Numbered from the stretch's first letter, positions 14,636 to 23,220 are shown. The stretch: 64,000 nt of DNA from Oscillatoria sp. SIO1A7 (GCA_010672965.1 JAAHFN010000013.1:1-64000), one strand, 5' to 3'. Numbers and translations are program-made. The notes: generated by a model not told the origin, from the letters alone.

Positions 14636-16891
14636 TACTTGCCAAACCTTAATGGTATTATCTTCGCTGCCGCTGGCGAGAACTTTGCCATCGGAGCTAA
14701 TGCTCAGGGAGTGAACGGTATCCGAGTGACCGTGTAAAACGCTGAGCAATTCCCCAGTATCGAGATCCCAAAGCTTAATCGTTGGATCGAGACTGCCACC
14801 GCTGCTTGCCAAAATCAATCCATCGGGACTAAAAGCGATCGATTGAACTGCAGAATAGTGACGGTGTAGGGTGCGCAAGACTTTGCCAGTAGAAAGTTGC
14901 CAAAGTTCAATCGTACCGTTGGAGCTGCCGCTAGCCAGGATTTTACCGTTTGGGCTAATAGCCACAGAGGAAACTCGCCGAGAATTACTCTGCAAAGTAT
15001 GGAGCAGCTTGCCGGTTTTAGTGTTCCAGAGCTTAATCGTGCCGTCATAACTGCTGCTGGCCAATAGGGGCGATCGCGGATTAAAAACTACAGACCAGAC
15101 GCGATCGCTATGCCCCGAGAGGTCGTGCTGTAACTCCCCGGTCTCTAAGTTCCACAGCTTTATCGTCCCATCTTCGCTGCTGCTAGCTAGAGTTCGCCCA
15201 TCAGGACTGTAGGCAAGGGCCAAAACTGAAGAAGAATGACCGTCTAGGGCATATAACAGATTGCCGGTGGAAAGCTGCCAAAGCCTAATTTGACCGATTC
15301 CGCTGCCGCTAGCCAGATTTTGCCCGTTGGGGCTAATGGTCACAGACTCGACCCCCTGGGAATGGTCGTCTAGGTTATGCAGCAACGCTCCCGAGGGCAG
15401 CTCCCAAACTTTGACGGTTTTATCGAAACTGCCGCTAACCAAAAACTGACCGTCCGGGCTAATCGCCACAGAAGTTACCCCCCATGTATGACCGGATATG
15501 GTTTGGTTAAGAGCAATTTTTTTAAAAGACGAATATTCAGCAGGCAGTAGCAATCGCTCGGAGCTTTTTTGCTCGGGTTCCGCCTCTGCTGCTTTGCTGG
15601 AGTTTGAGGAAATAAGCTGCGAAAAACCCAAGTCTGGTTTTCCGTAGATTAAAGCTGCACTAACCGGAATGAGTAAAATAAAAGCTGAGGCGAGCAAGTT
15701 GCGAATTATGATTATTTTTTTTGATTTCGAGCGCGCAGTCAACCTGCCCGAGCGCCGACTTTTGTAGCCTCTGTGCAACCTCGGAGCCAGTTGTGAAGGC
15801 GACCCTGCTGTTGGGGGCAAAGGTGCTAGGGGCGCTCCTGTTGGTGGTAAAGGTGTTGGCGAAAAAGGTGTTGGGGGCGAAGGTGTTGGCGGCGCTCCTG
15901 TTGGCGGCAAAGGTATTGGATAGTTTGTCGAATTCGCCATACTGCCCCCTGCCAGAAGCAAGGGTATTTGGGCTCTCGGGTATAGTACGGCGGATTCTAT
16001 TTCTTTGAGGCGGTGGTATATGGCCTGGGTATTGTGGGGTCTGTTGCCGGGAAAGGGCGACATCATATAATCGATTAAGTCTGCCAGTTCATTGGAGAGA
16101 GGCAACCCTGGCGATCGCCACTTTAGCTGTCCCGTCCGACTATCTTCGGGAAAATTACTTGGATGCTTTCCGGTCAACAAATAAACAAAAGTACGACCCA
16201 AAGCAAAGAAATCCGATTGGGGTACGGCCTTGCCATTGATTTGCTCTGGCGGGGTATAACCTGGAGAAATAATCCCCGTTACCCGATGACCCCCACCTAC
16301 TTTAGCTAAGTAAGTCTGGGATACCTCTCTGACAGTGCCAAAGTCAATCAAGGCCAGTTGACCCCGAGGACGGCGCATGATGTTCGACGGTTTAATATCC
16401 CGGTGAAAATAGTTGTGCTGGTGGACTTGATGTAAAATCTCTGAGAGCTGTTTTAACCAGTCAATTGCCTGCGCTTCGGTAATAGGCCAATTTTCCCGAT
16501 GACTCATCCAGTCTTCGAGATTCCAGCCCTCTATATTTTCCATAATCAGGCAGTGCAATGGCGATCGAGAGTTTCTCGGATAAAACAAAAAATATCCATC
16601 TGTCTCTACCCGAGGAATTCCAGGATGATGCAACTGGGCAAGCACCTGGGCTTCTCGCTTGAACAGAGCCACTGCTTTGGGATTGGAGTCGATGAGAACT
16701 TTGAGGACTTTTGACTTCCCCCGGTCATCGACAACTTCAAAAGTTTTCCCAAAACCCCCCTCCCCGAGAAGGCTTCGGGCGCGATAGCGGCCATCGATAA
16801 CTAAGGGCGAACCGCAATGCCGACATACGCGATGGAGATCGTGCAAGGGGTCGCCCGGGTTAAGGCATTTGGGATTTAGGCAATAACTCAC
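14630..16891 (-). CDS. Membrane Ser/Thr protein kinase with WD40 propeller
   Basis: A 753-residue protein. Cys4, Cys9, Cys23 and Cys26 form an N-terminal zinc-ribbon-like knuckle common in cyanobacterial kinases. The kinase domain has the glycine loop GEGGFGKT (43-50), Lys64, the catalytic HRD (163-165, HRDIKPSN), DFG (183-185) and the SPGYTPPEQ activation segment, so it should be active. A Pro-rich linker (about 320-375) leads to one transmembrane helix (about 395-420, IIIIRNLLASAFILLIPVSA). Residues about 460-753 form seven WD40 repeats (GH...V.SVA.SPDG...LASGS.D.TIKLW), likely a propeller outside the membrane or a scaffold. Targets unknown. Confidence 0.95.
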   Translation of the reverse strand: MSYCLNPKCLNPGDPLHDLHRVCRHCGSPLVIDGRYRARSLLGEGGFGKTFEVVDDRGKSKVLKVLIDSNPKAVALFKREAQVLAQLHHPGIPRVETDGYFLFYPRNSRSPLHCLIMENIEGWNLEDWMSHRENWPITEAQAIDWLKQLSEILHQVHQHNYFHRDIKPSNIMRRPRGQLALIDFGTVREVSQTYLAKVGGGHRVTGIISPGYTPPEQINGKAVPQSDFFALGRTFVYLLTGKHPSNFPEDSRTGQLKWRSPGLPLSNELADLIDYMMSPFPGNRPHNTQAIYHRLKEIESAVLYPRAQIPLLLAGGSMANSTNYPIPLPPTGAPPTPSPPTPFSPTPLPPTGAPLAPLPPTAGSPSQLAPRLHRGYKSRRSGRLTARSKSKKIIIIRNLLASAFILLIPVSAALIYGKPDLGFSQLISSNSSKAAEAEPEQKSSERLLLPAEYSSFKKIALNQTISGHTWGVTSVAISPDGQFLVSGSFDKTVKVWELPSGALLHNLDDHSQGVESVTISPNGQNLASGSGIGQIRLWQLSTGNLLYALDGHSSSVLALAYSPDGRTLASSSEDGTIKLWNLETGELQHDLSGHSDRVWSVVFNPRSPLLASSSYDGTIKLWNTKTGKLLHTLQSNSRRVSSVAISPNGKILASGSSNGTIELWQLSTGKVLRTLHRHYSAVQSIAFSPDGLILASSGGSLDPTIKLWDLDTGELLSVLHGHSDTVHSLSISSDGKVLASGSEDNTIKVWQVP

Positions 16892-16929
16892 GGCGAGGCA
16901 TGCTCCGCTCTAAGGGGAACAGTATGATT

Positions 16930-17105
16930 ATATATATTGGGAATTGGGAATTGGGAATTCATAGCGGTCAGCGGTCAGCAGTCAGCGGTCAGGCACAGAG
17001 CAGCAGAGCAGCAGAGCAGCGATCGCTTTCTTGGGCATTGGGAATGGGGCATTGGAGAGTTCTTAGCTTGAGAGTTCTTAGCTTGAGAGTTTTGAGTTGA
17101 GAATT
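16930..17105. repeat. Mixed intergenic tandem repeats
   Basis: TTGGGAA, CAGCGGT, CAGAGCAG and TTGAGAGTTCTTAGC units occur in succession. The rest of the gap 16892-17406 shows no gene; it must hold the promoter of the next gene. Confidence 0.75.
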
Positions 17106-17406
17106 AGAAACTGGTAATTGTCTGCCTTGTCTCCCCTTTTATTTGGGTCCCCATGATGGGGAGAGATTGGGAGACATTGGGACCAGCTTAAATTGAATGG
17201 TTAGATAATTAATTAGTTTTGTTAACTTTTGACTTATTACCTTGAGACTTTTGCCGCCTAATGCCCCATGTCCCATGCTGCTTTTTACCAGATCTACCGG
17301 GTTTATCCTGGAAAATGCTGAGGGTACATTTCATTTTTGTTAAGCCAATCGGGGTGAATCGGTTAATTGGTTTGACTTAACTCAAGGACGCTCTCGCGCA
17401 AAAACT

Positions 17407-18372
17407 ATGTCCCTCAACTATGGTTCTACCCCTATCCTGGCAACTGCCTCAACTGAATTGGGAATGCTGGCCAGCCAGACTGAAGCCGAACTTTATGACA
17501 CTCCAGTTTATCGCAAGGTTTTGGCTCAATTGCAACACCAGATGGGAGCTGCAGCGGAAAGCGCCCAAGTTTTAATCGAAAGCGTAGCAAGAACGGCTAT
17601 CCAACTGGCTCTGAAAAAGGTGACTGTCTGCCCGGGTTCCCAGGAGACGGAAGCGGAGTCGGAGCTTCCCGGCCAGCAGTCGTCCTCGACAAAAGCGATC
17701 GCCAATATTAATTTCCCAGCCCCTAAAGCCAGCCAATCGGGAAATAATAGCTTGCGGGGCTTTGGTTCCAAACGCCAGGGTGGCAAAAAACTCTCTTTAG
17801 CCGAGGCTAAGGCTCGCGAAGAAGCCCGAAGGAAGAAAACATGGGCTCGGGTCCTGCGCGAAATAGGTCGAGAAATCCAAGAGGTACGCCAAGAGCGTTC
17901 CCTGTCTCTTTATCAGCTCCACCTGCAAACTCTAGTTCCTTGCTATCACTTAGAGGCTTTGGAGAATGGCTGGCTCGATCGATTACCGGAAGATATATAT
18001 ATTCGAGGATTTATTCGCCGCATTGGCGATGTCTTGGGGTTGGATGGTGCCAGGATGGCTGCTTCTTTGCCCGTCCTGGAGCCCATTAAGTCAGTTCTGC
18101 CTCCCTGGGCTCGTGAAGAATCGCGATCGCCAATATCAAACTTGGGGATATCTATCCCGCCAATTTATTTATATCTGGGCTATGCAACCTTAGTGGCTGG
18201 TGCCGTGGGAACCGTAGGTTGGCTGTCGGAGCGATCGCAACCGGAAGCGCTCGTTCAACCAGAGCCAGCGATTTCCACTCCGACCCCAGACTCCCAGCTA
18301 AGCAATACAGGCGATCGCAAACCGGGCTCCACTATCAAGCGAGATATTGCTCCTCCAGAGGTTTTGCCCTAA
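17407..18372 (+). CDS. RodZ-like helix-turn-helix membrane protein
   Basis: A 321-residue protein. Residues 1-135 are a poorly conserved, charged cytoplasmic region ending in a Lys/Arg/Glu-rich helix (LSLAEAKAREEARRKK). Residues about 145-225 form a RodZ-type HTH (HTH_25): EIGREIQEVRQERSLSLYQL, then LEALENGWLDRLPEDIYIRGFIRRIGDVLGLD. One transmembrane helix lies at about 247-272 (YLYLGYATLVAGAVGTVGWL), followed by a short Pro/Ser-rich external tail. RodZ proteins couple MreB to the cell wall machinery, but here the outer domain is short, so a role in cell shape is only suggested. No mre genes are adjacent. Confidence 0.75.
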   Translation: MSLNYGSTPILATASTELGMLASQTEAELYDTPVYRKVLAQLQHQMGAAAESAQVLIESVARTAIQLALKKVTVCPGSQETEAESELPGQQSSSTKAIANINFPAPKASQSGNNSLRGFGSKRQGGKKLSLAEAKAREEARRKKTWARVLREIGREIQEVRQERSLSLYQLHLQTLVPCYHLEALENGWLDRLPEDIYIRGFIRRIGDVLGLDGARMAASLPVLEPIKSVLPPWAREESRSPISNLGISIPPIYLYLGYATLVAGAVGTVGWLSERSQPEALVQPEPAISTPTPDSQLSNTGDRKPGSTIKRDIAPPEVLP

Positions 18373-18624
18373 ATAGGGGTGTGGGGTTTGGGGCCGCCAA
18401 GCCCCGAAGGGGCGGCTACGCCAGGGGGTGTGGGGAGGCTTCGCCGGGTGTAGGGGGTGTAGGGTTTAGGGTGTAGGGGGATTTGCGGGAACTTGCGGGA
18501 CAAAGGAGGTGAGGTGATTCTTCTCCCCTATCTTCCCCATCCTCCCCATCTTCCCGACACCCGACACCCTACACCCTAATTCCTTCTGCCCACACCCGAC
18601 ACCCGACACCCGACACCCTAAAAT
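18373..18624. repeat. GTGTAGG / ACACCCG heptamer tracts
   Basis: Heptamer-type tandem repeats (GGTGTAGGGTGT on one side, ACACCCGACACCC on the other) fill the spacer between the RodZ-like gene and petM; their opposite orientation lets the two halves pair. Confidence 0.8.
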
Positions 18625-18726
18625 TTACTCTTCGCCCCCTTGAATTTTCAGCAACAGGAAGCCCAAAGCCAAACCCAGCAGGATCGGGGCAGAGGACAAA
18701 AAGGCCGCACTATACATTTCACTCAT
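18625..18726 (-). CDS. petM: Cytochrome b6f complex subunit 7 (PetM)
   Basis: A 33-residue protein with a single membrane helix (about residues 9-27) and the highly conserved PetM C-terminal signature LLLKIQGGEE. The N-terminus MSEMYSAAF and the length of 33 residues fit the family (32-36). PetM is a small peripheral transmembrane subunit of the cytochrome b6f complex in the thylakoid membrane, where the complex passes electrons from plastoquinol to plastocyanin or cytochrome c6. As usual in cyanobacteria it stands apart from the other pet genes. It lies between repeat-filled spacers on the strand opposite to both neighbours and is too short for standard ORF cut-offs. Confidence 0.93.
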   Translation of the reverse strand: MSEMYSAAFLSSAPILLGLALGFLLLKIQGGEE

Positions 18727-18799
18727 TTCTTTTAAATCTCCTAATTCACTAAAATTGCCAGAGCCAGCTAATTCGGTGGGACTCCACCAGCCTCAAGTA

Positions 18800-19080
18800 T
18801 TTTAAACCGTAAAGGGGCATTGGGCATTGGGCATTGGGCGTTGGGCATTGGGACCCTACGCCCCGGAGGGCGGGCTACGCCTACGTCAGGCTCAGGATAA
18901 AATTGGGCATTGGTAATTGGGACCGCAACGACCGGGCTCAGGATAAGCCCAACGACCGGCTCAGGATAAACCCAACGACCGGCTCAGCGCGTAACGCACC
19001 CTACGCGCTATTCACTATTCACTATTCACTCTGCTCCCATTCCGCTCTTCCCAATTCCGCTCTTCCCAATTCCCGTATCC
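18800..19080. repeat. TTGGGCA, CCGGCTCAGGATAA and CTATTCA tandem repeats
   Basis: Several short tandem arrays between petM and the amylase gene. Nothing coding was seen in 18727-19107. Confidence 0.75.
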
Positions 19081-19107
19081 TAGTGCCAGAAGAGCGAGGA
19101 ATCAATA

Positions 19108-20616
19108 ATGCCGATATCGATTCAAACCCCAGACTGGGTAAAGCACGCAGTCTTTTACCAAATCTTTCCAGACCGCTTCGCCAAAGGCCAGAGGCTCCCT
19201 CAGCCACCGTTGCAGAAAGGAGAGATTAAGGGCGAGTGGCAGCCCGGGAAGCTGGAAGCTTGGGACGCGCCGCCAACTCTGCAAGGATATAAGGGAGGTA
19301 ATTTGTGGGGCGTTATCGAAAAATTAGATTACTTGCAAGATTTGGGGATTAACGCGATTTACTTTACTCCCATCTTTCAATCTGCCTGCAACCACCGCTA
19401 TCACACCCAGGATTACTATAAAGTCGATCCGCTTCTCGGGGGAAACGAAGCATTGCTGGCACTTTTGGATGCGGCAAGGCAGCGGGATATTAAAATTGTC
19501 TTGGATGGAGTGTTTAACCATGCCAGTCGGGGCTTTTACTTTTTCAACGACATCCTAGAAAATGGTCCTCATTCCCCCTGGCTGGATTGGTTTAAGATTG
19601 AAGGCTGGCCTCTATCTGCCTACGATGGCAGCAAACCGGCTAATTATGTAGGCTGGGCTGATAACCGATCGCTCCCTGAGTTTAATCACGATAACCCAGA
19701 AGTACGAGAATACCTGATGCAGGTTGCCGAATACTGGCTTAAAGTCGGTATCGATGGCTGGCGTCTAGACGTTCCTTTAGAGATTAAAGCTCCTGGATTT
19801 TGGCAGGAGTTTCGAGAGCGAGTCAAAGCCATTAATCCAGAAGCCTATATTGTTGGCGAAGTTTGGGAGGATGCCCGAGAATGTTTGGATGGCACCCAAT
19901 TTGACGCGGTGATGAATTATTTGTTTGCGGTACCGACGATCGCTTTTACTACAGGCGATCGCGTCCGAAGGGAACTGGTAGTACACGAAACATACCAACC
20001 CTATCCTGCCCTTGATGCTGCGGGATATGCCGATAAAATGGAAAATCTTCTCAATCTGTACCCTTGGGAAATTCAGCTTACCCAGTTCAACCTGCTCGAC
20101 AGTCACGATACCGCTCGTTTATATACCATCGCTAGCGACGATCGTGCCAGCGTTCGTTTGGCCACTCTACTCCTAATGACTGGCGTCGGCGCTCCCAACA
20201 TTTTTTATGGAGATGAAGTCGGGTTGCCCGGTAGCGACGACCCAGACTGTCGCCGCTCTTTCCCCCCAGAAGAGGAGTGGGATCGAGAGGTTTTGTCTTA
20301 TCACAAACAGTTAATTGCCCTGCGTCGCCAGTATCGGTCTCTGCGCATTGGCGATTACCAAGTCCTGGGCACGGAAGGAATGGTTTATGTTTTCGCCCGC
20401 ACTTTGCCAGGGAAAAAAACGGGAGAAAAACCGGAAGAACGGGAAGAAATCATTGTTGCCCTCAATGTTGGCGAGGAATCTGCGGTTACGACTGTAAATG
20501 TTTCTTCGCTAAAGTCGCAACCTAGCAAAACATTGTACGGAGAGGGCGAGGTGTCTTGGGCAGAAAATAATCTGACTTTGCGCCTTCCGCCTCGCCGGGG
20601 AATTATTTTGGGGTAA
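19108..20616 (+). CDS. GH13 alpha-amylase-family glycosidase (neopullulanase/cyclomaltodextrinase-like)
   Basis: A 502-residue protein. The (beta/alpha)8 barrel starts at once (VKHAVFYQIFPDRF). The four GH13 regions are present: DGVFNH, DGWRLDVP with nucleophile Asp221, GEVWED with acid/base Glu251, and LLDSHDTAR with Asp334. The catalytic set is complete. The GNLWGVIEKLDYLQDLGINAIY block and NHRYHTQDYY are typical of the neopullulanase / cyclomaltodextrinase subfamily, although the N-terminal carbohydrate-binding domain of the long forms is missing. A C-terminal beta domain closes the protein. It probably hydrolyses alpha-glucans such as glycogen-derived maltodextrins in the cytoplasm, as no signal peptide is seen. 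A small repeat-like insert lies at residues about 30-45. Confidence 0.92.
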   Translation: MPISIQTPDWVKHAVFYQIFPDRFAKGQRLPQPPLQKGEIKGEWQPGKLEAWDAPPTLQGYKGGNLWGVIEKLDYLQDLGINAIYFTPIFQSACNHRYHTQDYYKVDPLLGGNEALLALLDAARQRDIKIVLDGVFNHASRGFYFFNDILENGPHSPWLDWFKIEGWPLSAYDGSKPANYVGWADNRSLPEFNHDNPEVREYLMQVAEYWLKVGIDGWRLDVPLEIKAPGFWQEFRERVKAINPEAYIVGEVWEDARECLDGTQFDAVMNYLFAVPTIAFTTGDRVRRELVVHETYQPYPALDAAGYADKMENLLNLYPWEIQLTQFNLLDSHDTARLYTIASDDRASVRLATLLLMTGVGAPNIFYGDEVGLPGSDDPDCRRSFPPEEEWDREVLSYHKQLIALRRQYRSLRIGDYQVLGTEGMVYVFARTLPGKKTGEKPEEREEIIVALNVGEESAVTTVNVSSLKSQPSKTLYGEGEVSWAENNLTLRLPPRRGIILG

Positions 20617-20630
20617 TTAGAAAATTCGGG

Positions 20631-20728
20631 AGATCCGGTTAATTATCAAAATAATCGTAGGACGGGCGTCTCGCCTGTCCATATCCCCGGGGGAGGGACA
20701 GGCGGGACGCCCGTCCTACGGAGAGGCT
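20631..20728. repeat. MITE family C, copy 3
   Basis: GTAGGACGGGCGTCTCGCCT and AGGCGGGACGCCCGTCCTAC surround a short loop, with the GATCCGGTTAA arm on the left. It ends just before the repeat that flanks the toxin-antitoxin module. Confidence 0.7.
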
Positions 20729-20739
20729 ATTGGGACGTG

Positions 20740-20808
20740 CCAACTCGGTGGAAAAACTTTTACCCGCGAACGGCACCGATTAATTTTGCTGCCGAGTGAG
20801 CGATCGCA
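20740..20808. repeat. 69-base flank of the toxin-antitoxin module, copy 1
   Basis: The segment from CCAACTCGGTGGAAAAAC to GAGTGAGCGATCGCA recurs with one clear difference at 22219-22287, where it is fused to an antitoxin fragment. Confidence 0.95.
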
Positions 20809-20901
20809 GCGTAATTATGGGTTATTACTAAATCCGGTTCTAAGGACTATGCTATATTAAGGGCATTAGTAGAAAAATGACCAGACACAGGGAGGCTAAA
20901 A

Positions 20902-21768
20902 GTGTCAATAAAAATCTCTATACGCCTTACAAAAGAGGCCATCAAAACAGTGGATATAGCTAGAAATAAGAGGGGCTGGACGAAGAGAGAGCCAGCCTGG
21001 TACCAACAAGCAGACACTTCAGAATCGACCCTGAAGCGCTTTGTCAGCGGCAAGCCTATTTCCCCCGAAAACTTCAAAAACCTATGCGAAGCCGTAGGCA
21101 TAAAGGAATGGGCGTCTCTGGTCGATTGGGAAGCCAGCAACAGTATGGTAGTTGCCCAACTTTCGACAGACTACCTCAACCAGTACACCTACGAAAGAAA
21201 ACCTTTATCTCAAAGCGCATTGACCGTGACCGGCACTTTCAACTCCCATCAGAAGTTGGAAGTTAAAATGGCATCGGAGTGTTTGGCGGAGCTTTTGAGC
21301 AACGGCAAGGTGACTATTGAGGAGACGAATGACCCAGCTTTTACCAGCGGAGTCTGCATTCGGGGCCTCTTTAATCCAGAGTTACAGTTACAAATTGACG
21401 CGGCGGTAGAGCATTTGGAAAAGCTTTTGCTTAGTTGCACGGTTACTATGACTCCTGGCAGCTATATATCTCTTACGAAGCGAGAAGAAGTATTGGCACT
21501 CGCAGCCAAGCATCAAGAAAAATTAAAAGCGATGGGAGTTAAATCCTTAGCGCTATTTGGTTCTTTTGCCCGAGACGAGGCTAGCCCCGATAGCGATGTC
21601 GATTTTTTGGTCGAGTTTGACGATCGCCCTATTGGACTATTCGATTTGAGCCGAGTGCAATTCTATTTAGAAGATCTTTTAGGCCGCAAAGTCGATGTGG
21701 GAACTCCAGGTTCTCTTCGGGAATACTTGCGCGATCGCGTTTTAAGGGAGAAAATCTGTGTCTTCTAG
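20902..21768 (+). CDS. MntA-type nucleotidyltransferase antitoxin with N-terminal HTH domain
   Basis: A 288-residue protein starting at GTG, with GGAGG at 20891-20895 supporting that start. Residues 1-78 resemble the HTH domain that precedes NACHT/AAA and other effector modules in cyanobacteria (KTVDIARNKRGWTKREPAW, then STLKRFVSGKPISPENFKNLCEAVGI). Residues about 90-190 form a beta-alpha-beta segment (LTVTGTF, ECLAELLSN, AAVEHLEKLL) that may be an effector-associated domain; this is tentative. Residues about 195-288 are a minimal nucleotidyltransferase: GSFAR at 220-224 and catalytic Asp232/Asp234 in SDVD. Solitary MntA proteins are usually about 100-140 residues, so the N-terminal 190 residues are extra. 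It overlaps the HEPN gene by 11 bases. MntA enzymes silence HepT by AMP transfer. Confidence 0.85.
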   Translation: MSIKISIRLTKEAIKTVDIARNKRGWTKREPAWYQQADTSESTLKRFVSGKPISPENFKNLCEAVGIKEWASLVDWEASNSMVVAQLSTDYLNQYTYERKPLSQSALTVTGTFNSHQKLEVKMASECLAELLSNGKVTIEETNDPAFTSGVCIRGLFNPELQLQIDAAVEHLEKLLLSCTVTMTPGSYISLTKREEVLALAAKHQEKLKAMGVKSLALFGSFARDEASPDSDVDFLVEFDDRPIGLFDLSRVQFYLEDLLGRKVDVGTPGSLREYLRDRVLREKICVF

Positions 21769-22105
21769 AGGGTGGCTCGAACGCATCGATGACATTTTAG
21801 CAGCGATAGCCTGTATTCAACGGCGTACTATAGGCATGACTTTTGAAGCATTTGAAGCCGACGACACCATTACAAAAGCTTGCTTATACGACTTTATTAT
21901 CATTGGCGAAGCCGCCAATAGCGTTCCTGACGAAATTAAGTCTTACTATCCTCACGTCCCTTGGCAATTAATGGTAAATATGCGCAATGTTATAGCCCAT
22001 GAATATTTTCAAGTAAAACTCGATATTGTTTGGAATACCATCCAAAATTATTTACCAACCCTTGTTGCGCAATTGCAAGATCTACTGGCTCTAGAAACTC
22101 AGTAA
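21758..22105 (+). CDS. HEPN-domain toxin (HepT-like, DUF86)
   Basis: A 115-residue all-helical protein starting at GTG inside the antitoxin gene (11-base overlap, translational coupling likely). The family RNase motif Rx4HxY is intact: Arg76, His81, Tyr83 in RNVIAHEY. The IGEAANSVPDEIKSYYPHVPW block is typical of DUF86 HepT proteins. HepT toxins cut RNA, and in studied pairs the tyrosine of this motif is the residue that MntA modifies with AMP. The intact motif therefore predicts an active toxin under control of the upstream protein. Confidence 0.9.
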   Translation: MSSRGWLERIDDILAAIACIQRRTIGMTFEAFEADDTITKACLYDFIIIGEAANSVPDEIKSYYPHVPWQLMVNMRNVIAHEYFQVKLDIVWNTIQNYLPTLVAQLQDLLALETQ

Positions 22106-22218
22106 GGCACCAAAAAATAGGGCTCCAGAAATAGGTGCCCACCAGTAGCGGTGCGACTTTAGAAAACATCAGTTAGAGAAAGATCTAACCAAATCAACAA
22201 AAGGCCAGTCGCCCCGTC

Positions 22219-22287
22219 CCAACTCGCTGGAAAAACTTTTACCCGCGAACGGCACCGATTAATTTTGCTGCCGAGTGAGCGATCGCA
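22219..22287. repeat. 69-base flank of the toxin-antitoxin module, copy 2
   Basis: Near-identical to 20740-20808, ending in the same GCGATCGCA. It is followed directly by the antitoxin fragment at 22290. Confidence 0.95.
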
Positions 22288-22289
22288 CG

Positions 22290-22380
22290 TTGCCCGAGAC
22301 GAGGCCACCCCCGATAGCGATGTGGATTTTTTGGTCGAGTTTGACGATCGCCCCATTGGACTATTCGATTTGAGCCGAGT
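22290..22380 (+). pseudogene. Fragment of a second MntA antitoxin gene
   Basis: Ninety-one bases match 21566-21656 of the antitoxin gene with four differences and no gaps. They encode ARDEATPDSDVDF and on to GLFDLSRV, after which the frame stops (AGCTACATAG). The changes are three silent ones and Ser to Thr, so the copy diverged while coding and was cut down later. The catalytic SDVD motif survives, but the start, HTH and glycine-serine loop are gone. The gap 22106-22436 otherwise holds only the flank repeat and TTGAGA-type repeats. Confidence 0.88.
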
Positions 22381-22436
22381 AGCTACATAGCCTCAAAACT
22401 CTCAAGCTAAGAACTCTCAAGCTAAGAACTCCTATA

Positions 22437-23174
22437 ATGCGCCGAATACTAGGAATTGCGATCGCTCTCTGTACTTGCTTGCTAATTGCGACTAGCTCCC
22501 CAGCCGCCAGCCCGGATAATGCCGAATCGCTCGTTGCCAAAGCCCATCCCCTCCCCCCTGCCCTGGCTCGCTGGCAAGACCCGAACAATAGCGGCGATTA
22601 TTTCGATCGCGTCCAAGAATTAGACATCGGCTATCTGATCTGGTCTGAATTCCCAGTAAAAATTTATTTAGAAAACTTAGAAGAATCCGATGCTCCTCCA
22701 GACAGTTTCCAGGCAAAAGCGCTACAGGCTTGGCAAAAACAAGTCTTAGCAGCGGTGCAATCTTGGAACGCCTATTTCCCTCTGGTACGAGTTGACAATC
22801 CAGAAAAAGCCGACATTACTATTTGGCGTCGCCGGCCTCCCTTGCGCTTATCTCCTACGAGAGAAATCTTGCCAGCGCGTTCCGCTGAAGCTCGCTATGA
22901 ATTATACGCCAGGGAACGGGTAGATGCACCAGCTATTTTGTCTCATCGCTTTACTATATTTCTGAGTCCGACTCAGGTGGGAGAGTATATCCAGTCTGCA
23001 GCTAGCCACGAAATAGGTCATGCTTTAGGCATCTGGGGGCACAGTCCTTTGGAAACAGATACGATGTATTTTTCCCAAGTCCGCCGTCCAGGGCCAATTT
23101 CTGCCAGAGATATTAATACCCTGAAGCGGGTTTACCAGCAGCCGACGCACTTGGGTTGGCCGTTAGTCGATTAA
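22437..23174 (+). CDS. Secreted matrixin-like zinc metalloprotease
   Basis: A 245-residue protein with a signal peptide (RRILGIAIALCTCLLIATSSPAA, cleavage about residue 24). The zinc-binding motif HEIGHALGIWGH contains His191, Glu192, His195 and His202. The third ligand is one residue further on than in the standard metzincin HExxHxxGxxH. A Met-turn-like DTMYFSQ follows. The C-terminal SARDINTLKRVYQQPT is shared with related cyanobacterial predicted Zn-dependent proteases of matrixin type. It probably acts in the periplasm or outside the cell. The substrate is unknown, and no inhibitor or secretion gene is adjacent. Confidence 0.85.
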   Translation: MRRILGIAIALCTCLLIATSSPAASPDNAESLVAKAHPLPPALARWQDPNNSGDYFDRVQELDIGYLIWSEFPVKIYLENLEESDAPPDSFQAKALQAWQKQVLAAVQSWNAYFPLVRVDNPEKADITIWRRRPPLRLSPTREILPARSAEARYELYARERVDAPAILSHRFTIFLSPTQVGEYIQSAASHEIGHALGIWGHSPLETDTMYFSQVRRPGPISARDINTLKRVYQQPTHLGWPLVD

Positions 23175-23220
23175 GTGAGCGGTCAGCGGTCAGCAGTCAG
23201 CTCTCAGCGGTCAGGGCATT

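Noticed and set aside
17841-18476. Alternative plus frames within and beyond the RodZ-like gene
   Set aside because: They overlap the frame that holds a clear HTH and membrane helix.
20897-22105. Reading the antitoxin start at an internal codon near residue 190, as a plain MntA
   Set aside because: GGAGG and GTG at 20902 fit well, the frame is open throughout, and the N-terminal part resembles a known HTH type, so the long form was kept.
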